Assembly: GCA_900108205.1 (NCBI GenBank)
Contig: FNUU01000007.1
Coordinates: forward strand, 1-64,000
DNA: 64,000 nt
From: Eubacterium ruminantium
GTDB lineage: Bacteria > Bacillota > Clostridia > Lachnospirales > Lachnospiraceae
Direction: 5' to 3'
This document shows positions 36,685 through 45,278 of the stretch, in pieces. The notes under the pieces are model-generated. The model did not search any database. It saw only the letters and a program-made list of their open reading frames with translations, and was not told the DNA's origin. The translations under genes were made by a program, and so were the position numbers. Position 1 is the first letter of the stretch. Every line of letters begins with the position of its first letter.

Positions 36685-37440
36685 ATGAAAGGGTTTTTTA
36701 TAGCAATTTCAATATATTCGCATATACCTGTTCCGCAGTTCAAATGGAAGGATGAAGATATGAGATACTCATTATGTTTCTTTCCTTTTGTCGGAGTGAT
36801 CATCGGCGCTTTGATGTCATGCTGGATACTGATTTCTGAAGAATTTGGACTGGGTAAAATTCTCGTAACCTCTGTTGCTGCGGCACTTCCTTTAATTGTT
36901 ACAGGCGGATTTCATGTGGACGGCTTCATGGATACCATGGATGCCTTTCATTCATATAGATCAAAGGAAGAAAAAATAAAAATACTGAGTGATCCGCATA
37001 TAGGTGCATTTTCAGTGATCATGACTATTATGTATTATCTCTTGTTTCTGGGAGTTATATCTGAGGTTGATAATGTAGAGTTAATGCTCTCTGCATCAGG
37101 AGGGTTTGTTATCTCCAGAATCTTCAGCGCAGGTCTTGTGATTCTTCTGAAACCTGCAAAAGAAAATGGAATGCTGAAATATTTTAATGATACGGCCGCC
37201 AGAATAAGGGTGTTATTATGCCTTGCTCTGGAACTGATAATACTGAACGTGGTACTTACGATAACGGTAAATCCGATCGTGCTTATAGAAACAGCAGTGG
37301 CATTACTTTTTTCGATATATTATAAATATCAGTGCGAGAAGGAGCTTGGAGGAGTGACCGGTGATACGGCAGGATATTTTGTGACTGTTGCGGAGCTGCT
37401 GATCATTTGTGTTCCTGTGATATATAAATATGTGGTATAA
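36685..37440 (+). CDS. cobS: Adenosylcobinamide-GDP ribazoletransferase (cobalamin synthase)
   Basis: A 251-residue polytopic membrane enzyme joining adenosylcobinamide-GDP to alpha-ribazole. Family start FIAISIYSHIPVP; metal-binding HVDGFMDTMDAFHS; SDPHIGAFSVIM; C-terminal GGVTGDTAGYFVTVAE. ATG 36685 follows GAGGG; TTG 36670 is a less likely start. Confidence 0.93.
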   Translation: MKGFFIAISIYSHIPVPQFKWKDEDMRYSLCFFPFVGVIIGALMSCWILISEEFGLGKILVTSVAAALPLIVTGGFHVDGFMDTMDAFHSYRSKEEKIKILSDPHIGAFSVIMTIMYYLLFLGVISEVDNVELMLSASGGFVISRIFSAGLVILLKPAKENGMLKYFNDTAARIRVLLCLALELIILNVVLTITVNPIVLIETAVALLFSIYYKYQCEKELGGVTGDTAGYFVTVAELLIICVPVIYKYVV

Positions 37441-37510
37441 GGTCGTTTTTTTGATTCCGGGGCTTCTGAAAAAAATATAAAAATATATGAATCAATAAAA
37501 GGGGAAAAGG

Positions 37511-37891
37511 ATGGATCTGTTTATTGGAGGACATTCTCAGGGAAAGCTTGAACTCGTTAAAGAAAGGTATGGAGATAAAGCGGTCATATTAAATGAGCTT
37601 CATCTTTTTATCCGCAAAGAGCTGGAGAAAATATCAGAGGATGATAAAAATCAAAATAAATACTTTGATGATGGTGAGATTGCTGATATAATATGTAAAG
37701 GACTTGAGAAATATTTGTCTGATAACGGGATCGATGTTGTTATTTCTGATGAGATCGGATGCGGTATAGTTCCGATGGAGCACTTTGACAGGCTCTGGAG
37801 GGATGTGACCGGTAAAGTGCTGATCAGAATAGCTGAATCGGCTGAAAATGTTTATAGGGTAACTTGTGGAATTGCACAGAAAATTAAATAG
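37511..37891 (+). CDS. Short CobU-like protein
   Basis: A 126-residue relative of CobU. It keeps a P-loop-like FIGGHSQGK (5-12), the segment SDEIGCGIVPMEHFDRLWRD that matches the NEVGxGIVP region of CobU, and a CGIAQKIK end like CGIPVCIK of the neighbour. It lacks the HRxRR guanylylation motif. With the longer CobU missing the NEVG region, the two may be complementary halves of one activity, or this one may be a decayed duplicate. That is inference. Confidence 0.65.
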   Translation: MDLFIGGHSQGKLELVKERYGDKAVILNELHLFIRKELEKISEDDKNQNKYFDDGEIADIICKGLEKYLSDNGIDVVISDEIGCGIVPMEHFDRLWRDVTGKVLIRIAESAENVYRVTCGIAQKIK

Positions 37892-37898
37892 GCGGTAT

Positions 37899-38474
37899 AT
37901 GAAGGTTAATTTATTTCTTGTTAGACATGGTAAAACTAAGGAGAATGAAGAGGGGCGTTATATAGGTCGTACAGATTCAGGGATTTCCGATGGTGGAGCA
38001 GAGGAGATACAGAGACTTAAAGAAAAGGGTGTATATCCGGCTGAGCCGGATTTAGTTTTTTCGTCACCTATGAAACGATGCATTCAGACATCCAGAATTC
38101 TGTATCCGGATCAAAACATTATTGTTCTTTCAGAATTGAAGGAGATCAACTTTGGTATATTTGAAGGAAAGAATTATGAAGAATTGAATGGAGATACGGA
38201 CTATCAGAAATGGATAAACAGCGGAGGCAAAAGCACTATTCCAAAGGGTGAGTCTGTTAAGGTATTTACAAAAAGAGTGATGGGCGGTATGTCACATATC
38301 AGAGAATACTGCTCAAGGTTTTATGAGCCACGCAGTAAAACTGTCGATGTTGTGGTCAACGCAGTGCTTATCTGTCATGGAGGAACTATTATGGCGGTAA
38401 GATCAATCCTTGAAAAGGGAGATTATTTTGATTATCTGTCTGAAAATGGTGCGTGCCATATGGTGGAATTATGA
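37899..38474 (+). CDS. Histidine phosphatase, probable alpha-ribazole phosphatase (CobC-like)
   Basis: A 191-residue two-histidine phosphatase: LVRHGKTKENEEGRYIGRTD, acid motif EINFGIFEGKNYEEL, second His in LICHGGTIMAV. Its place between cobS/cobU-like and cbiB supports removal of phosphate from alpha-ribazole phosphate or adenosylcobalamin phosphate. ATG 37899 lies eight bases after the previous stop. Overlaps cbiB by four bases (ATGA). Confidence 0.82.
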   Translation: MKVNLFLVRHGKTKENEEGRYIGRTDSGISDGGAEEIQRLKEKGVYPAEPDLVFSSPMKRCIQTSRILYPDQNIIVLSELKEINFGIFEGKNYEELNGDTDYQKWINSGGKSTIPKGESVKVFTKRVMGGMSHIREYCSRFYEPRSKTVDVVVNAVLICHGGTIMAVRSILEKGDYFDYLSENGACHMVEL

Positions 38475-39436
38475 ATCATTTGATAGGGTTTTCTTCCGGC
38501 TTTCTGCTCGATCTTCTGCTGGGTGATCCACATTTTTTTCCACATCCGGTGCGATTGATGGGAAGAATGATCGGATTATTCGATAAAAAAATGAATAAGG
38601 GTTTGAACAAGAAAACCAAGGGTCTGATAATGGCTATCCTGATGATCATTATAACAGGAGGCATCAGCTTTGGTCTTCTTTTGTTGTCATTCAAAATAAG
38701 TCCGGCTCTGGGGGTTGCAATTGAAGCGGTCATGACTTACCAGTGTCTGGCCACGAAGCAGCTTAAGGTTGAGAGCATGAAGGTATATAAGGCTCTGAAT
38801 AAGGGGGGGCTTTCTGCGGGCCGCGAGGCGGTATCCATGATAGTCGGAAGGGATACAAAGGAGCTTTCTGAGGAAGGTGTGATCAAGGCGGCAGTTGAGA
38901 CTGTTGCGGAGAATACCTCTGATGGAATCATTGCCCCAATGATTTACCTGATGATCGGCGGACCTGTTCTCGGAATGATATATAAAGCAGTAAATACCAT
39001 GGATTCAATGGTTGGATATAAAAATGAAAAATATAATGAATTCGGATTCTTTCCTGCAAAAATGGATGATGTTTTTAATTTTATTCCTTCAAGAGTATCG
39101 GCATTTCTTATGATATCAGCATGCAGCTCTGACAGATCCATGGATAAGAATAATGCTTACAAAATATGGAAGAGAGACAGATTTAAACATGAAAGCCCGA
39201 ATTCTGCCCAAACGGAGGCAGTGGCTGCAGGAGCGCTTCATCTTCAGCTGGCAGGTGATGCGAGCTATTTTGGAGAGATACATCATAAGGAATTTATAGG
39301 AGATCCTGACAGAAATCCGGAGCGGGAAGATATTAAAAGGATCAATACACTTATGTATGCAACTGCGTTGCTCGGAGAGATCATTTCGGTGATACTCATC
39401 GCATTTGGTATATATATTTTTAATAATATTGGTTGA
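38471..39436 (+). CDS. cbiB: Adenosylcobinamide-phosphate synthase CbiB
   Basis: A 321-residue membrane enzyme attaching aminopropanol phosphate to adenosylcobyric acid. Family start FLLDLLLGDPHFFPHPVRLMG; VETVAENTSDGIIAPMIY; VNTMDSMVGYKNEKY; ESPNSAQTEAVAAGAL. ATG overlaps the preceding stop. Confidence 0.95.
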   Translation: MNHLIGFSSGFLLDLLLGDPHFFPHPVRLMGRMIGLFDKKMNKGLNKKTKGLIMAILMIIITGGISFGLLLLSFKISPALGVAIEAVMTYQCLATKQLKVESMKVYKALNKGGLSAGREAVSMIVGRDTKELSEEGVIKAAVETVAENTSDGIIAPMIYLMIGGPVLGMIYKAVNTMDSMVGYKNEKYNEFGFFPAKMDDVFNFIPSRVSAFLMISACSSDRSMDKNNAYKIWKRDRFKHESPNSAQTEAVAAGALHLQLAGDASYFGEIHHKEFIGDPDRNPEREDIKRINTLMYATALLGEIISVILIAFGIYIFNNIG

Positions 39437-39442
39437 CAGATC

Positions 39443-40507
39443 ATGGCTCATGGCGGAGATATTTACAGAAACAGAATTAAATATGATTTTTCGGTTAATA
39501 TAAATCCTCTTGGAAGGCCGGAGTCGGTGGATATGGCTGTGAAAGGGGCATTTAGTCAGATTCAGAATTATCCTGATCCTGAACACGAAAGCATAAAGAA
39601 GGCGGTTGCTGCTTATTCAGATATTCCTGAGAACGATATTCTTTTGGGAAATGGTGCTTCAGAGCTGATAATGGCTTTAATGGGATTCTTTTCGGGGAGA
39701 AGGATACTCCTTCCTGCACCTTCATTTTTGGGATATAAAGTATCGGCAGAGGCCTGTGGATGTCATATGTCATATATAACCCTGAAAGAAGAAAAAAGCT
39801 TTTCGATGTCGGAAATCATTTCATTTCTAAATGAAGAAGGAAGAGCAGGGGATGTTTTGATATTTGCAAATCCTGCAAATCCGGTCGGAAATATTTTGTC
39901 TGAGGTGGAGACTTTGGTACTGCTTGATACAGCAGCGGCAAAGGGTGTTACTACTATCATCGATGAATGTTTTATGTCTCTGATTGATGAACCGGAGCTC
40001 AGTGCGAAAAAATATGTAAGGAACGGAAGAAACGGTCTGGCAGTACTGGATGCATTTACAAAAAGCTTTGCGATTCCGGGAATAAGGCTGGGAATGCTTT
40101 ATACAGCGGACAGAGAGATACTGGATGGGGTTGCCAAAAAACTTCCTGAGTGGAATATTTCCTGCTTTGCTGAAGCGGCAGGTGTGGCTGCAACAAAAGA
40201 AAAAAGCTTTTTGAAAAAAAGTGCGGAATATATAAAAAATGAACGTGAAATCCTGGCGGAAGGTATCAGACGGATTTTTTCAGACAAGAATCATAAGATA
40301 GAGATATTCGACGGAATTGCAAATTTTATACTGATAAAATGTGATCTGCCTCTTTATGATATGTTGTTGAAGAGGGGGATACTCATAAGAAACTGTGAAG
40401 ATTATATCGGACTCGGAAGAGGCTTTTTCAGAATAGCAGTAAAAAATGAAACAGATAATAATATTTTTCTGACAACGTTAAAAGAGGTTATCAATATTTA
40501 CGTTTAA
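39443..40507 (+). CDS. cobD: Threonine-phosphate decarboxylase-like aminotransferase (CobD)
   Basis: A 354-residue PLP enzyme of fold type I that makes aminopropanol phosphate for CbiB. Start HGGDIYRNRIKYDFSVNINP is typical of CobD. The PLP lysine is K207 in FTKSFAIPGIRLG, and a conserved Arg lies near the C-terminus (GRGFFRIAV). Six bases after cbiB. A histidinol-phosphate aminotransferase is the close alternative, but the start motif and neighbours favour CobD. Confidence 0.9.
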   Translation: MAHGGDIYRNRIKYDFSVNINPLGRPESVDMAVKGAFSQIQNYPDPEHESIKKAVAAYSDIPENDILLGNGASELIMALMGFFSGRRILLPAPSFLGYKVSAEACGCHMSYITLKEEKSFSMSEIISFLNEEGRAGDVLIFANPANPVGNILSEVETLVLLDTAAAKGVTTIIDECFMSLIDEPELSAKKYVRNGRNGLAVLDAFTKSFAIPGIRLGMLYTADREILDGVAKKLPEWNISCFAEAAGVAATKEKSFLKKSAEYIKNEREILAEGIRRIFSDKNHKIEIFDGIANFILIKCDLPLYDMLLKRGILIRNCEDYIGLGRGFFRIAVKNETDNNIFLTTLKEVINIYV

Positions 40508-40510
40508 AAC

Positions 40511-40605
40511 ATAACTTATCAGAAGAAAAATAAGCACGAGAGAAACGAGTATTTGTTTTTTGATAAGATACCGGAGGAGCGGTTTTTGCTTCTCATAATG
40601 TGATT
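40511..40605 (+). repeat. Repeat family B, long copy between cobD and cbiC
   Basis: CTTATCAGAAGAAAAAT 40515-40531 pairs with ATTTGTTTTTTGATAAG 40551-40567 (two G-U pairs and one mismatch), then GAGGAGC 40573-40579 with GCTTCTC 40587-40593. It could act as a processing, termination or attenuation site inside the operon. Confidence 0.55.
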
Positions 40606-40636
40606 TAAAAACTGATACAGGGAAATGGGGGATTTA

Positions 40637-41263
40637 ATGAAGCCTGAGGAGATAGAAAAGAGAAGCTTTGAAATAATTGAAGAAGAACTTACTGCCATGG
40701 GGATCACCCTTCCTCCGAAAGAAGATAAGATCATCAGGAGATGTATTCATACCAGTGCGGACTTTGATTATGCTAAGAACCTGAAATTCTCGGAGAACGC
40801 TGTAGATATCGGAAAACAGCTTCTTAAAGAAGGGGCAACTATCATTACTGATACCCATATGGCAAAGTCAGGCATTAATTCCAGAGCTTTGGAAAAACTC
40901 GGCTGCAAAGTATTTTGCTTTATGGCAGAGCCGGATGTGGCTGAAGAAGCAAAGGCTCGGGGTATAACCAGAGCGACTGTCAGTATGGAGAGAGCGGCGA
41001 AGCTTCCGGGGAAGAAAATATTTGCTGTGGGAAATGCGCCTACAGCTCTTATAACGCTCTATGAAATGCATACTTCGGGGATATTTACTCCGGACTTTAT
41101 CATAGGAGTTCCGGTGGGCTTTGTTAATGTAGAGAGTTCAAAGGAAATGATAATGTCTGGAAGTATTCCGTATATTGTTGCGGCAGGAAGAAAAGGCGGC
41201 AGTAATATAGCAGCAGCGATATGTAATGCATTGATGTATGAAATAACGGGGAAGCGCGAATGA
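40637..41263 (+). CDS. cbiC: Precorrin-8X / cobalt-precorrin-8 methylmutase
   Basis: A 208-residue enzyme moving the C11 methyl group to C12. HTSADFDYAKNLKFSENAV carries the conserved His; TDTHMAKSGINSR and GNAPTALITLYEM are family motifs. ATG 40637 is preceded by GGGGG; an upstream ATG at 40625 lacks a good ribosome site. Ends overlapping cbiD by four bases. Confidence 0.94.
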   Translation: MKPEEIEKRSFEIIEEELTAMGITLPPKEDKIIRRCIHTSADFDYAKNLKFSENAVDIGKQLLKEGATIITDTHMAKSGINSRALEKLGCKVFCFMAEPDVAEEAKARGITRATVSMERAAKLPGKKIFAVGNAPTALITLYEMHTSGIFTPDFIIGVPVGFVNVESSKEMIMSGSIPYIVAAGRKGGSNIAAAICNALMYEITGKRE

Positions 41264-42471
41264 GATTTGGTTTTACAACCGGAAGCTGCGCGGCAGCGGC
41301 TTCAAAGGCGGCAGCGTATATGCTTCTATCAGGAAGAAAAAAAGAAAAGATCAGCATAGTTACCCCAAAGGGAATAGTATTTGATGCGGATATAACCGAT
41401 ATATGTATCACTGAAAATTCTGTCAGCTGCGCGGTAAAAAAAGATGCAGGGGATGATCCGGATATTACTGACGGAACACTTGTATATGCTAAGGTATGGC
41501 AGGAGGAGATTAATGCAGAATCCGCAATTGCAGAAGATTTGGTGAATCCGGGTTATATTTCAATAACAGATAGAAATACAGAGAGCATATCATTTAATAA
41601 AGACAGAATCAGGATCTTCGGTGGAAAAGGAGTCGGGAGAGTAACCCAGCCGGGGCTGGATCAGCCTGTGGGGGAAGCGGCCATTAATCATGTACCAAGA
41701 GAAATGATCAAAAAAGAAGTCGGAGAAGTCATGGGGCTTTTTGATCATACAGGTATAATAAATGTTGAGATCTCTGTTCCTGAGGGGGAAGCGCTGGCGG
41801 ACAGAACCTTTAATCCAAGACTTGGTATTGTTGGAGGAATTTCAATTCTGGGTACCTCCGGAATAGTTGAACCGATGAGCGAACAGGCGCTTATTGATAC
41901 CATAAGGGTTGAGCTATCTGTTCATCATGCAAGAGGAGAGAAATATATAGTAGTTTCTCCGGGCAACTATGGCCTGGATTTCATTAGGGATAAATATGGT
42001 TTCAATCTTGACGAAGCAGTTAAAAGCAGTAATTTTATCGGAGATACCGTACAGTATGCGGCCGATATGGGCTTTGAAAAAATGGTCCTTGCAGGGCATA
42101 TCGGAAAGCTTGTCAAGGTTGCATTTGGAATGCTTAATACTCATTCGAAATACGGAGACCACCGCATGGAGGTGTTTGCAGAGGAAGCCGCTAAGGAGGG
42201 AATACAGGAAGATGTGATTTCCGACATTGAGAAATGTGTATCTACGGATGCGGCTATAGATATCTTAAAGACCTTTGATGCTTCGGGAGTGATATTAAAA
42301 AGGATAATGAATAATATCCTGAAAAGGGTGGTTAATGTTCTGGAACAGGTGACAGGCGGAAAGATGAAAATATTCGTTATCATTTTTTCCAATGTGCATG
42401 GCCTTCTGGCAGAATCCGAAGGGGCGGAAGCCTTGATCGGAGAGATAAAAAGGATTAATGAGTGTGGTTGA
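41260..42471 (+). CDS. cbiD: Cobalt-precorrin-5B C1-methyltransferase CbiD
   Basis: A 403-residue enzyme of the anaerobic pathway, somewhat longer than usual. RFGFTTGSCAAAASKAAAYM at the start; GKGVGRVTQPGLD; GIVGGISILGTSGIVEPMS; SPGNYGLDFI; GHIGKLVKVAFGM. Coupled to cbiC through ATGA. Confidence 0.95.
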   Translation: MRFGFTTGSCAAAASKAAAYMLLSGRKKEKISIVTPKGIVFDADITDICITENSVSCAVKKDAGDDPDITDGTLVYAKVWQEEINAESAIAEDLVNPGYISITDRNTESISFNKDRIRIFGGKGVGRVTQPGLDQPVGEAAINHVPREMIKKEVGEVMGLFDHTGIINVEISVPEGEALADRTFNPRLGIVGGISILGTSGIVEPMSEQALIDTIRVELSVHHARGEKYIVVSPGNYGLDFIRDKYGFNLDEAVKSSNFIGDTVQYAADMGFEKMVLAGHIGKLVKVAFGMLNTHSKYGDHRMEVFAEEAAKEGIQEDVISDIEKCVSTDAAIDILKTFDASGVILKRIMNNILKRVVNVLEQVTGGKMKIFVIIFSNVHGLLAESEGAEALIGEIKRINECG

Positions 42472-42500
42472 TCAATCTATGAGAAAAGTATGAAGATAAC

Positions 42501-42556
42501 AATTGTTGAAGGATAATTGTCGGGGGATAATTGTTGAGGAAAAATTATTGAGGTAG
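42501..42556 (+). repeat. Four tandem 14-base repeats, each with a Shine-Dalgarno-like core
   Basis: Units start at 42501, 42515, 42529 and 42543: AATTGTTGAAGGAT, AATTGTCGGGGGAT, AATTGTTGAGGAAA, AATTATTGAGGTAG. Each has a purine core (GAAGGA, GGGGG, GAGGA, GAGG). The last is four bases before the start codon region of cbiF-cbiG at 42561. Replication slippage could change the number of ribosome-docking sites. Confidence 0.8.
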
Positions 42557-42560
42557 AAAT

Positions 42561-44417
42561 ATGATCCATTTTACAGGGGCCGGTCCCGGAGCAGCAGATC
42601 TGCTGACGGTCAGGGCCATGAATCAACTGAAAAATGCGGATATAATCATTTATGCAGGCTCTTTGGTAAATAAAGAGCTTCTTTCGTATGCAAAGGAAAA
42701 TGCAAGGATTTATGATAGTAAGGACATGACGCTCTCTGATGTGATAGACGTCATGAAGGAGGCAGAAGAAAAGAATCTGGAGCTTGTGAGACTGCATACC
42801 GGAGAACCGAGTATCTATGGTGCGGTCAGAGAACAGATGGATGAATTAGACAGTCTTGGAATCAAATATGATTCCTGTCCGGGGGTGACTGCGGCCTTTG
42901 GAGCGGCGGCTGCTCTTAATCTGGAATATACTCTGCCGGATGTTACGCAATCCCTTATAATCACCAGAATGGAGGGGAGAACCTCAGTCCCTGAGGGGGA
43001 AACTATAGAGAGCTTTGCCCGGCATAAGGCGTCTATGGCGGTTTATCTCAGTACCGGGATGATGGAGGAGCTTTCAAAACGTCTTATAAATGGCGGTTAT
43101 ATGCCGGATACGCCTGCAGCGATTGTTTATAAAGCTACATGGCCGGATGAGAAGAAGGTGGTCACAACAGTGGCGGAGCTTGGAAAAGCTGCAAAGGAAA
43201 ATGGTATCAAAAATCTTGCGGTAGTACTTGTGGGTGATGCGGTTGCTCATAGAAGCTTTGAAAGATCCAGATTATATGCGGACGACTTCAGTACTGTATT
43301 TCGTGAAGCAGATAAGAATCTAAAACAGGATGGTAGGATTGGAATAGTTATAAATCGTTTTCCGGAGACGGATATTTTTTCATTTACGGATAAGGGCGAA
43401 GCACTGGCGGAAAGAATCAAAGATCATATGAAAACGCTGGGTAATTTGGATACAGCTGTTTTCAGATGCCGTTTTGATGAAGTTAAAAAGAGACTTATGT
43501 ACAGCTTTGAGGAGAAGAGGACTGTTATATTTGTGGGTGCTGCCGGGATCGCTGTAAGAAGTATAGCAGAGTTTGTCAGGGATAAGCTGGCAGACAGTCC
43601 GGTTATAGTGGTCAGTGAAGACGGTAAATATGTGATCCCGATACTGGCGGGACATATGGGAGGCGCTAATGAACTGGCAGTCAGTCTTGCGGACAGGCTG
43701 GGAGCATTTAAGGTTATTACTACAGCTACAGATATCAGCGGAGGATTTCAGATAGATAATTATGTAAAGAACCACCAGCTTTATATAGCAGACAGAAATG
43801 TTATAAAAGAGGTTGCTGAGAGAGAGCTTAAGATGATGGACTCAGTCGGTGAAAAGCCTGATGTAGAAAACAATTCTGCCGGTGAAATAATAAAAGAGCT
43901 GATTGCTGCAGGAAGGATTGCTGCCAGAAAATATTATCTTGGTATCGGCTGCAGGAGGGGCAAGACATTTGGGGATATAAAAAAAGCTGCAGAAGCCTTC
44001 TTGTCGGAATGTCATGTGGATATTTCTGAGGTTGCTGCCATTGCCTCGATAGATATAAAGAAAGATGAGATGGGAATTAAGAAATTTGCAGATCATTTCA
44101 GACTGCCTTTTGTAGTATATTCGGCTGAAAGCCTTGCGGCTCTCGGAGATGGATTTACTTCCTCGGAAGTTGTCATGGAAAAGGTAGGGATAGATAATGT
44201 ATGCGAAAGAGCTGCAGTTGCTGCGGCGAAAGAATTTGCGGGAGAGATCGAACCGGATAAGATATCAGAAAAAGAAGTGAAAGCAGGCGGAAGTCTGCAT
44301 ACTACTCCGGAAAGTGCACGGATCATCCTTGGAAGAAGGATAATATCCGGTAAAAAAGTATATGACGGTATCACATTATCTTTGGCTGAAGGTGCCTGGT
44401 GCGGACAGAAAATATGA
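42561..44417 (+). CDS. cbiFG: CbiF-CbiG fusion (cobalt-precorrin-4 methyltransferase / cobalt-precorrin-5A hydrolase)
   Basis: A 618-residue fusion of two consecutive pathway steps. Residues 1-245 are CbiF (C11 methylation): start IHFTGAGPGAADLLTVRA, HTGEPSIYGAV, CPGVTAAFGAAAALN. Residues about 260-618 are CbiG (lactone opening, loss of C20 as acetaldehyde): GIVINRF, the central ILAGHMGGANELA, and C-terminal GIGCRRGKTF with GDGFTSSEVV. It is preceded by the 14-base tandem repeats. cbiH follows after 11 bases. Confidence 0.94.
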   Translation: MIHFTGAGPGAADLLTVRAMNQLKNADIIIYAGSLVNKELLSYAKENARIYDSKDMTLSDVIDVMKEAEEKNLELVRLHTGEPSIYGAVREQMDELDSLGIKYDSCPGVTAAFGAAAALNLEYTLPDVTQSLIITRMEGRTSVPEGETIESFARHKASMAVYLSTGMMEELSKRLINGGYMPDTPAAIVYKATWPDEKKVVTTVAELGKAAKENGIKNLAVVLVGDAVAHRSFERSRLYADDFSTVFREADKNLKQDGRIGIVINRFPETDIFSFTDKGEALAERIKDHMKTLGNLDTAVFRCRFDEVKKRLMYSFEEKRTVIFVGAAGIAVRSIAEFVRDKLADSPVIVVSEDGKYVIPILAGHMGGANELAVSLADRLGAFKVITTATDISGGFQIDNYVKNHQLYIADRNVIKEVAERELKMMDSVGEKPDVENNSAGEIIKELIAAGRIAARKYYLGIGCRRGKTFGDIKKAAEAFLSECHVDISEVAAIASIDIKKDEMGIKKFADHFRLPFVVYSAESLAALGDGFTSSEVVMEKVGIDNVCERAAVAAAKEFAGEIEPDKISEKEVKAGGSLHTTPESARIILGRRIISGKKVYDGITLSLAEGAWCGQKI

Positions 44418-44428
44418 GAGGAAAATAA

Positions 44429-45178
44429 ATGACCGAATACAGACGTAACAATATAATATACATAGTAGGAATAGGACCGGGAAATGTTTCCATGATGACA
44501 GAGCAGGCTGTGCATGCTTTAGAGGAATGTGATACGGTTGTAGGATATCCTGTATATCTTAAGCTGGTTGAAGAATTGACAGAGGGTAAAAATATTATTT
44601 CCACTCCTATGAAAAGAGAGGTGGAAAGATGCAGGATAGCATATGAAGAGGCTGTGAAGGGGAAAAGAGTGGCTGTTATTTCCAGCGGAGATGCAGGTAT
44701 ATATGGAATGGCTTCACTTATGTATGAACTGCTTCCTGAGTATCCTGGCGTGGAGCTTTATGTTGTAGCCGGTATAACCGCTGCTAACAGTGGTGCTGCT
44801 GTTCTGGGGGCGCCTCTTTCCGGAGATTTTGCGGTTATCAGTATGAGTGATCTTTTGACTCCGTTTGAACTTATAGAGAAGAGACTCAGATGTGCAGCAG
44901 AAGCAGATATGGTGATAGTACTATATAATCCGGCCAGTCATACAAGAAAGGATTATCTGAAGAGAGCTTGCGATATTGTCAGGGATTTTATTCCGGATGA
45001 CAGAGCCTGCGGATACGTGAAAAATATCGGAAGAGAAGGCGAGGAGGCAGTAACCCTCAGCTTTGCTGAACTGGCTTCGGCTGAAGTGGATATGTTTACA
45101 ACTGTTTATATCGGTAACAGCAGGAGCTTTATAAACAATAATAATATGGTTACCAAAAGAGGTTACAGCGTTCTATAA
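44429..45178 (+). CDS. cbiH: Cobalt-precorrin-3 C17-methyltransferase CbiH
   Basis: A 249-residue tetrapyrrole methylase that contracts the ring by methylating C17. YIVGIGPGNVSMMTEQA, SSGDAGIYGMA, GITAANSGAAVLGAPLSGDF and VIVLYNPASHTRKDYL are family signatures. AGAGGAAA precedes the ATG. Confidence 0.94.
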   Translation: MTEYRRNNIIYIVGIGPGNVSMMTEQAVHALEECDTVVGYPVYLKLVEELTEGKNIISTPMKREVERCRIAYEEAVKGKRVAVISSGDAGIYGMASLMYELLPEYPGVELYVVAGITAANSGAAVLGAPLSGDFAVISMSDLLTPFELIEKRLRCAAEADMVIVLYNPASHTRKDYLKRACDIVRDFIPDDRACGYVKNIGREGEEAVTLSFAELASAEVDMFTTVYIGNSRSFINNNNMVTKRGYSVL

Positions 45179-45226
45179 GCTGTTCAGTTATAAACAAATG
45201 TGGTATATTTAAGTGGGAAAACTGAT

Positions 45227-45262
45227 TATGAAAAGCTGTTTTTTGCTTCTCATATGTACATA
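45227..45262 (+). repeat. Hairpin related to repeat family B before the LUD gene
   Basis: TATGAAAAGC 45227-45236 pairs with GCTTCTCATA 45245-45254 (one mismatch) around a T-rich loop. GCTTCTCATA also occurs at 40587-40596. It lies between cbiH and the LUD gene and ends just before its GGGAGG. Confidence 0.45.
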
Positions 45263-45278
45263 AGGGAGGTTGCAAATT

